Assembly (NCBI RefSeq): GCF_000189275.1
Contig: NZ_AEVT01000002.1
Location: forward strand, 21,027 to 85,026
Source: Vibrio sinaloensis DSM 21326
GTDB taxonomy: Bacteria; Pseudomonadota; Gammaproteobacteria; Enterobacterales; Vibrionaceae
Direction of reading: 5' to 3'
Length of the DNA: 64,000 nt
Shown: positions 58,789 to 64,000 of the stretch, piece after piece
Layout: each line of letters opens with the position of its first letter
Numbering within the stretch: the stretch's first letter is position 1
Position numbers and translations under genes: made by a program
The notes under the pieces: model-generated
Database searches by the model: none
Told to the model about the DNA's origin: nothing
Seen by the model: the letters and a program-made list of their open reading frames with translations, nothing else

Positions 58789-58884
58789 CCTTTTACTTAT
58801 ATAAAGCGCGTTTTGTTTAGCACTTTCTTCGCTTTCATCCATCCTTAATTGAGGAGTCTTGTGTTTGGCAGAGAAAGGAATCTC

Positions 58885-59115
58885 ATGACGATTACTGAGC
58901 TAAGAAATTTATACCGTGAAAACAAGCTAGTAGAAGCCATCATTGAACCATCTGCTCAAGAAGGCAGTTGGATCGTAGAATTTCGCCATGCACGAGGGGG
59001 CTTTGTACTATTAACCGATTCTCATGGTGAGGAATGCCACTATATAGATGTGGACCTTGCATCAAAATCTGCAATGGCTGTGGGCTTTAAACAAGTTCGA
59101 ATCGAGGCTAAGTAA
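58885..59115 (+). CDS. Small conserved hypothetical protein upstream of cysJ
   Basis: A 76-residue cytoplasmic protein (MTITELRNLYRENKLVEAII...) with an AAAGGAA ribosome site. A helical start is followed by strands (SWIVEFRHARGGFVLLTD). I do not recognise a named function. It lies 126 bases before cysJ and may not share its promoter. Confidence 0.72.
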   Translation: MTITELRNLYRENKLVEAIIEPSAQEGSWIVEFRHARGGFVLLTDSHGEECHYIDVDLASKSAMAVGFKQVRIEAK

Positions 59116-59241
59116 CGTCAGCATGCAATAGTTGGCGGTTTCTTTAATTCCAAAAGTTATAAAACATTCACTTCTATTCTTTCTTGTTATTAAAGAGAGT
59201 GGTTAATCTAGCATCACGCAATGAATAGGGATGTCGTGACC

Positions 59242-61119
59242 ATGTCTTTAAATAAGAAAGAGTCTTCAACTAATAATGGACCTTCTGCAGGAAACACTCC
59301 GCAAGAATTACCGTCAATCGCTGCTCCACTCAATGATCAGCAGCTTGGTTCACTACAACAAACGGTATCAGGTCTTTCCTCACAACAACTTGCATGGGTG
59401 AGTGGTTACTTTTGGGGACTATCGCAGGCTCAACCACAAACTACGGGGGCTGCCGCTCCAATCAATCAGGCTGCAGCAGCCGTCGCGGCCAAACCTGCTG
59501 GTAAGTTAACTATTATCTTTGCTTCACAAACCGGCAATGCTAAGGGAGTTGCTGAGCAACTCGAGCAAGAGGCAAAAGCACTCGGTGTAGAAGCCGCCTT
59601 GTTTGACGCAAGTGATTACAAAGGTAAAAACCTAGCCAAAGAAACACACGTTATTATTGTTGCCTCTACTAACGGTGAAGGAGAAGCGCCAGATAATGCG
59701 ATCGAACTGCACGAGTTTTTGCAGTCGAAAAAAGCGCCTAAGCTACCAAATCTTAAGTATGGTGTTATTGGCTTGGGAGATTCAAGCTATGAGTTCTTCT
59801 GTCAAACGGGTAAAGACTTTGATGCTTACCTAGCTAAGCAAGGGGCGACTGCATTTATTGAGCGCATCGACTGTGATGTTGATTACGAAGCAGATGCGAG
59901 TGTATGGCGTGCTAAAGCCTTAGATAAGGTCAAAGAAGATCTGGCTTCTGGCCAAGAAGCTGAAGTCGTACAGCTGCCAGTGGGGCAAGCGGCGGCAGGA
60001 CACTCGCAATACACTAAGCAGAACCCATACACAGCAACACTGCTAACTAGCCAAAAGATTACGGGTCGCGACTCTGGCAAAGATGTGCGCCACGTTGAAA
60101 TCGATCTAGAAGAGTCGGGTTTGACCTATCAACCGGGAGATGCCTTAGGCGTTTGGTTTGAGAACAGTTCAGAGCTCGCCAATACGATTTTAGCTAAGGT
60201 CGGTCTCTCCGGTGTTGAAAGCGTAGAAGTCGATGGAGAAAGTTTGTCGATTCATAGCGCATTGGTGAGTAAATACGAAATTACCGCAGCTAACCCTCAG
60301 CTGGTCACTAAGTTTGCCGAGTTGTCTGGTAGCAAGAAGTTGCAAAAGTTAGTGGAAGACAAAGATAAATTACGTGAATACGCCAGTAACACTCAAGTTG
60401 TTGATGTGCTTGCTGAGAAGAAAACCAAATTGACTGCGGACGAGTTGGTCGGGTTACTTCGTCGCTTAACACCACGTCTTTACTCTATCGCATCGAGCCA
60501 AAGTGAAGTGGACGAAGAAGTTCATCTGACGGTTGGTCTTGTTGAATACGATAAAGGTGAAGAAAAGCGCTTTGGTGGAGCATCGAGCTTTTTGGCTCAA
60601 CGTTTAGACGAAGGTGACGAAGTGAAAGTGTTTGTTGAGAACAACAACAACTTCAAACTACCTCAAGACGATAACACTCCCGTGATTATGGTGGGGCCTG
60701 GGACAGGTATCGCTCCTTTCCGTAGCTTTATTCAAGAACGTGATAACCGAGGTGCAGAGGGTAAAAACTGGTTGTTCTTTGGTGACCGAACCTTTACCCA
60801 AGACTTCTTATATCAGGTTGAGTGGCAGAAGTATCTGAAATCAGGTCTGCTAAATCGCCTTGATGTTGCTTTTAGCCGAGATCAGGCGGAGAAAGTCTAT
60901 GTTCAGCATCGCATCCTAGAAAATGCAGAGCAAGTATGGCAGTGGGTAGAAGATGGCGCCTATATCTATGTTTGTGGTGACGCGACACGAATGGCAAAAG
61001 ATGTTCACGAAGCACTTGTGATTGTAGCTGAACAGCAAGGCAAGATGTCTCGCGACGATGCAGAAGAATTTATTAACGATCTAAGAAAAGCAAAACGTTA
61101 CCAAAGGGATGTGTACTAA
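59242..61119 (+). CDS. cysJ: Sulfite reductase flavoprotein alpha subunit
   Basis: A 625-residue NADPH-dependent diflavin reductase that feeds electrons to CysI. The N-terminal flavodoxin domain has [17 protein letters not shown]. The FAD domain has [11 protein letters not shown], and the NADPH domain has [19 protein letters not shown] and [18 protein letters not shown] chose the ATG at 59242 (MSLNKKES); an ATG at 59221 is also possible. Its stop overlaps the cysI start by one base. Confidence 0.96.
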   Translation: MSLNKKESSTNNGPSAGNTPQELPSIAAPLNDQQLGSLQQTVSGLSSQQLAWVSGYFWGLSQAQPQTTGAAAPINQAAAAVAAKPAGKLTIIFASQTGNAKGVAEQLEQEAKALGVEAALFDASDYKGKNLAKETHVIIVASTNGEGEAPDNAIELHEFLQSKKAPKLPNLKYGVIGLGDSSYEFFCQTGKDFDAYLAKQGATAFIERIDCDVDYEADASVWRAKALDKVKEDLASGQEAEVVQLPVGQAAAGHSQYTKQNPYTATLLTSQKITGRDSGKDVRHVEIDLEESGLTYQPGDALGVWFENSSELANTILAKVGLSGVESVEVDGESLSIHSALVSKYEITAANPQLVTKFAELSGSKKLQKLVEDKDKLREYASNTQVVDVLAEKKTKLTADELVGLLRRLTPRLYSIASSQSEVDEEVHLTVGLVEYDKGEEKRFGGASSFLAQRLDEGDEVKVFVENNNNFKLPQDDNTPVIMVGPGTGIAPFRSFIQERDNRGAEGKNWLFFGDRTFTQDFLYQVEWQKYLKSGLLNRLDVAFSRDQAEKVYVQHRILENAEQVWQWVEDGAYIYVCGDATRMAKDVHEALVIVAEQQGKMSRDDAEEFINDLRKAKRYQRDVY

Positions 61120-62840
61120 TGAGCAATAAGCAGGAAGTATTGGGCGAAGTTCTAGGACCTCTTTCGGATAACGAGCGCCTTAAAACCCAGAGCAATTTTT
61201 TACGTGGAACCATTGAACAGGATCTACAAGATCGTATTACTGGAGGTTTTACCGCTGACAATTTCCAGTTAATTCGTTTCCATGGCATGTATCAGCAAGA
61301 TGACCGAGACATCCGTAATGAACGTGCAAAGCAGAAACTTGAGCCACTACATAATGTCATGCTCCGAGCCCGAATGCCTGGCGGTATTATTAAACCGGAA
61401 CAGTGGTTAGCGATCGATAAGTTTGCTACTGATCATTCATTATATGGCAGTATCCGTCTAACAACGCGTCAAACATTTCAATTCCATGGTGTACTTAAGC
61501 CAAATATCAAGCTAATGCACCAAACGCTAAATAGCATTGGGATTGACTCAATTGCTACCGCCGGTGACGTAAACCGTAACGTACTATGTACCACTAACCC
61601 GATTGAGTCAGAGCTACACCAAGAAGCTTACGAGTGGGCGAAGAAGATCAGTGAGCATCTATTGCCTAAAACTAAAGCGTATGCAGAAATCTGGCTAGAC
61701 GGAGAGAAAGTAGAAACAACCGACGATGATGAACCGATTCTTGGAAAGACGTACCTTCCTCGTAAGTTCAAAACAACGGTGGTGATTCCACCGCAAAATG
61801 ATGTGGATGTTCATGCGAACGACCTTAACTTCGTCGCGATCGGTGAAAACGGTAAGCTGGTGGGCTTTAACGTGTTGGTTGGTGGCGGATTAGCCATGAC
61901 TCATGGTGATACATCAACGTATGCTCGTCGTGCCGACGACTTTGGTTTTGTTCCGCTAGACAAAACACTTGATGTGGCTGCGGCAGTTGTCACGACTCAA
62001 CGTGATTGGGGGAACCGCTCCAACCGTAAGAATGCAAAAACCAAATACACGCTAGATCGCGTAGGTATCGATGTTTTTAAAGCCGAAGTCGAAAAACGTG
62101 CGGGTGTGAAGTTTGGCGATAGTCGTCCGTATGAATTTACCGATCGTGGCGATCGAATTGGTTGGGTCGAAGGCATCGACGGTAAACACCACCTTGCGTT
62201 GTTTATCGAAAATGGTCGTCTACTGGACTTCCCTGGTAAGCCACTGAAAACAGGGGTTGCTGAGATCGCTAAGATCCATAAAGGCGACTTCCGTATGACG
62301 GCAAACCAAAACTTAATTGTTGCTGGTGTTGCTAAGAGTCAAAAAGCCAAGATAGAGAAAATTGCTCGCGAGCATGGCTTAATCGATGACAGTGTAAGTG
62401 AACAGCGCAAGAACTCGATGGCATGTGTAGCATTTCCTACTTGTCCATTAGCGATGGCAGAAGCAGAGCGTTTCCTTCCTCAATTTGTAACCGATGTAGA
62501 GGACATACTTGAGAAGCATGGTTTACCTGGAGAAGACAACATCATCTTGCGTGTTACTGGTTGTCCAAATGGTTGTGGTCGCGCGATGTTGGCTGAGATC
62601 GGATTAGTGGGGAAAGCGCCAGGCCGTTACAACCTTCATTTAGGAGGCAACCGCGCAGGTACCCGTATTCCTAAGATGTATAAAGAGAACATCACAGACA
62701 AGCAGATCCTTGAAGAAATTGATCTGTTGGTTGGTCGATGGTCGAAAGAGCGAGAGAAGAATGAAGGGTTTGGTGATTTCACCATCCGTGCTGGCATCAT
62801 CCAAGAAGTCAAAGTGTCAAAGAGGGACTTACATGCTTGA
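61119..62840 (+). CDS. cysI: Sulfite reductase hemoprotein beta subunit
   Basis: A 573-residue siroheme and [4Fe-4S] enzyme reducing sulfite to sulfide. The cluster cysteines appear in [18 protein letters not shown] and [17 protein letters not shown]. The siroheme comes from the pathway whose first enzyme is encoded at 30284. Overlaps cysJ upstream and cysH downstream. Confidence 0.97.
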   Translation: MSNKQEVLGEVLGPLSDNERLKTQSNFLRGTIEQDLQDRITGGFTADNFQLIRFHGMYQQDDRDIRNERAKQKLEPLHNVMLRARMPGGIIKPEQWLAIDKFATDHSLYGSIRLTTRQTFQFHGVLKPNIKLMHQTLNSIGIDSIATAGDVNRNVLCTTNPIESELHQEAYEWAKKISEHLLPKTKAYAEIWLDGEKVETTDDDEPILGKTYLPRKFKTTVVIPPQNDVDVHANDLNFVAIGENGKLVGFNVLVGGGLAMTHGDTSTYARRADDFGFVPLDKTLDVAAAVVTTQRDWGNRSNRKNAKTKYTLDRVGIDVFKAEVEKRAGVKFGDSRPYEFTDRGDRIGWVEGIDGKHHLALFIENGRLLDFPGKPLKTGVAEIAKIHKGDFRMTANQNLIVAGVAKSQKAKIEKIAREHGLIDDSVSEQRKNSMACVAFPTCPLAMAEAERFLPQFVTDVEDILEKHGLPGEDNIILRVTGCPNGCGRAMLAEIGLVGKAPGRYNLHLGGNRAGTRIPKMYKENITDKQILEEIDLLVGRWSKEREKNEGFGDFTIRAGIIQEVKVSKRDLHA

Positions 62841-63612
62841 TTCAGTCGCTTCAAAACCAAAGTTAGCGGAACTTCTGACACTAACTAAGACCGAGCAGAT
62901 ACTCCAGCTTGGTCAAATTAATGCAGAGTTAGAGCAGCTAACAGCGCAGCAACGAGTTGCTTGGGCGCTTGAAAACCTTGAAGGCCAGTTCGCTGTTTCT
63001 TCGAGTTTTGGCATACAAGCTGCCGTGATGCTGCATCTAGTCACTCAGCAAAAACCCGACATCCCCGTGATTCTGACAGATACGGGCTACCTGTTTCCAG
63101 AAACGTACCGTTTTATCGACCAGTTGAGCGAGCAACTGACGCTCAACCTAAAAGTTTATCGAGCGAAAGAGAGTGCTCATTGGCAAGAAGCGAGATATGG
63201 CCAGTTATGGGAACAAGGTATAGAGGGAATTGAAAAATACAACAAGCTTAATAAAGTGGAGCCAATGAGACGGGCTTTAGATGAATTAGAGGTCGGGACT
63301 TGGTTCTCGGGTCTACGTAGAGAGCAATCTAAATCTAGAGCTAGTCTGCCAATCCTATCGATTCAAAATGGCGTGTTTAAGTTTTTGCCTGTAATTGATT
63401 GGACAAACAAAGATGTCCACTATTACTTAGAGCAAAACGGGCTTTCCTATCATCCATTACGTGATGAAGGTTACTTGTCAGTTGGTGATACCCATACAAC
63501 CAAGAAGTGGGAGCCGGGAATGAGTGAAGAAGAAACGCGCTTCTTCGGTTTAAAACGTGAATGTGGGCTTCATGAAGATGATGGTAACGAGCAAGACGGT
63601 TCAGGTATCTAA
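62833..63612 (+). CDS. cysH: Phosphoadenylylsulfate (PAPS) reductase
   Basis: A 259-residue thioredoxin-dependent enzyme reducing PAPS to sulfite. The PP-loop-like site is [15 protein letters not shown], and the catalytic cysteine is in the C-terminal [11 protein letters not shown]. It lacks the extra cysteine pairs of APS reductases, so the PAPS form made by cysC is the substrate. The ATG at 62833 overlaps the end of cysI by eight bases. Confidence 0.96.
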   Translation: MLDSVASKPKLAELLTLTKTEQILQLGQINAELEQLTAQQRVAWALENLEGQFAVSSSFGIQAAVMLHLVTQQKPDIPVILTDTGYLFPETYRFIDQLSEQLTLNLKVYRAKESAHWQEARYGQLWEQGIEGIEKYNKLNKVEPMRRALDELEVGTWFSGLRREQSKSRASLPILSIQNGVFKFLPVIDWTNKDVHYYLEQNGLSYHPLRDEGYLSVGDTHTTKKWEPGMSEEETRFFGLKRECGLHEDDGNEQDGSGI

Positions 63613-63634
63613 ATTTTCAATCCTCTAAAAGAAT

Positions 63635-63660
63635 AAAGGTCGCAACGCGGCCTTTTATTT
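63635..63660 (+). terminator. Terminator after cysH
   Basis: AAAGGTCGC, loop AAC, GCGGCCTTT then TATTT, 22 bases past the cysH stop; one G-T pair in the stem. Confidence 0.7.
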
Positions 63661-63921
63661 TGTCCAAACAATAACGAATGTGGATAACTCTGTGGGTATT
63701 GTGTTTGCTTTATCTGAGTAAAGTTGGATAAATAAGGCTTTGAGCGAAAAGTCATCGTTTAAACCTTGTTTTTGCAATTTTTTCAAAATAACGCTTGCCA
63801 ATGTGAGCGCGATCTCTATAATGCCTCCTCGTCGACAAGGCAGAGCTCGCAAGGGTTCAGTTGGGTTGGCAAGGTCAATTAGCTGAGCGGAAACGCTCGA
63901 TAAAAAACTTAAACAAAGTGG
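63661..63921. other. Upstream region of a ribosomal RNA operon
   Basis: About 260 bases without a gene. It would hold UP elements and Fis sites of the following rRNA promoter and perhaps a second promoter; AT-rich tracts occur at 63776-63790, and the stem GAGCG-GAAA-CGCTC lies at 63886-63899. I could not define a further promoter with confidence. Confidence 0.4.
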
Positions 63922-63949
63922 TTGACACTAAAAATTAAGTCGCTAGAAT
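63922..63949 (+). promoter_or_regulatory. rRNA operon promoter
   Basis: TTGACA (63922-63927), 16-base spacer, TAGAAT (63944-63949), then the GC-rich discriminator GGCCGCC, the hallmark of stringently controlled stable-RNA promoters. Confidence 0.85.
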
Positions 63950-63965
63950 GGCCGCCTCTTCCGAA

Positions 63966-64000
63966 GTGATTTAAATCACAAAGAAGAGTAGCTCTTTAAA
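63966..64000 (+). promoter_or_regulatory. rRNA leader with boxA-type antitermination site
   Basis: A perfect 14-base palindrome GTGATTTAAATCAC (63966-63979) is followed by GCTCTTTAAA at the window end, matching the boxA start bound by NusB-S10. The 16S gene itself lies beyond the window. Confidence 0.75.

Overview
The window is chromosomal DNA of a gammaproteobacterium, almost certainly a Vibrio. Genus-level clues are the sodium-motor gene motX next to purA, cheX, the order purA-motX-rnr-rlmB, an SLC13-type permease between cysN and cysC, and uniform Vibrio-like codon use in the housekeeping blocks.

Layout. (1) 1-9693: the end of a KefB-type antiporter gene, yheV, slyD, an isoaspartyl peptidase, purA, motX with a near-perfect sigma-28 promoter, a secreted amidohydrolase, rnr and rlmB. 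(2) 9829-23868: the complete S10, spc and alpha ribosomal-protein operons with secY, rpmJ and rpoA, plus their leaders, promoters and terminators. (3) 23962-30021: mostly minus-strand genes (DUF2780 lipoprotein, fklB, EamA transporter, elaA, Crp-like regulator, cpdB) and the divergent ytfB/oapA-like gene. (4) 30284-35940: sulfate activation operon (SUMT, cysD, cysN, permease, cysC). (5) 35990-41757: cheX, zur, a large hybrid histidine kinase and its HD-GYP response regulator, all on the minus strand. (6) 42180-56610: a 14.4-kb integrated element in the 5' end of dusA. (7) 56567-64000: intact dusA, pspG, an outer-membrane barrel protein, a small unknown gene, cysJ-cysI-cysH, and the promoter and boxA leader of a ribosomal RNA operon whose genes start just past the window.

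The element is the most interesting part. It is flanked by 50-bp perfect (74-bp imperfect) direct repeats of the dusA start. It encodes a tyrosine integrase, a self-cleaving LexA/CI-type repressor, a PrtN-like regulator, an HUH rolling-circle replication protein, an FtsK/HerA-type packaging ATPase, a 274-residue protein whose pattern matches the double-jelly-roll capsid protein of phage PM2, a virion-type peptidoglycan hydrolase, and about ten very small overlapping genes for single-span membrane proteins. I read it as a temperate, tailless, membrane-containing (corticovirus-like) provirus. A consensus LexA box lies between the integrase gene and dusA. The left flank of the dusA fragment contains a decayed copy of the start of an integrase gene, evidence of an earlier insertion at the same site. 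Cargo includes a DUF3800 gene with a coupled partner beside the integrase and an unrecognised AT-rich gene at the left end.

Names of housekeeping genes rest on recognised family motifs and gene order. Provirus assignments rest on motifs, gene size, order and my memory of PM2; no searches were run.
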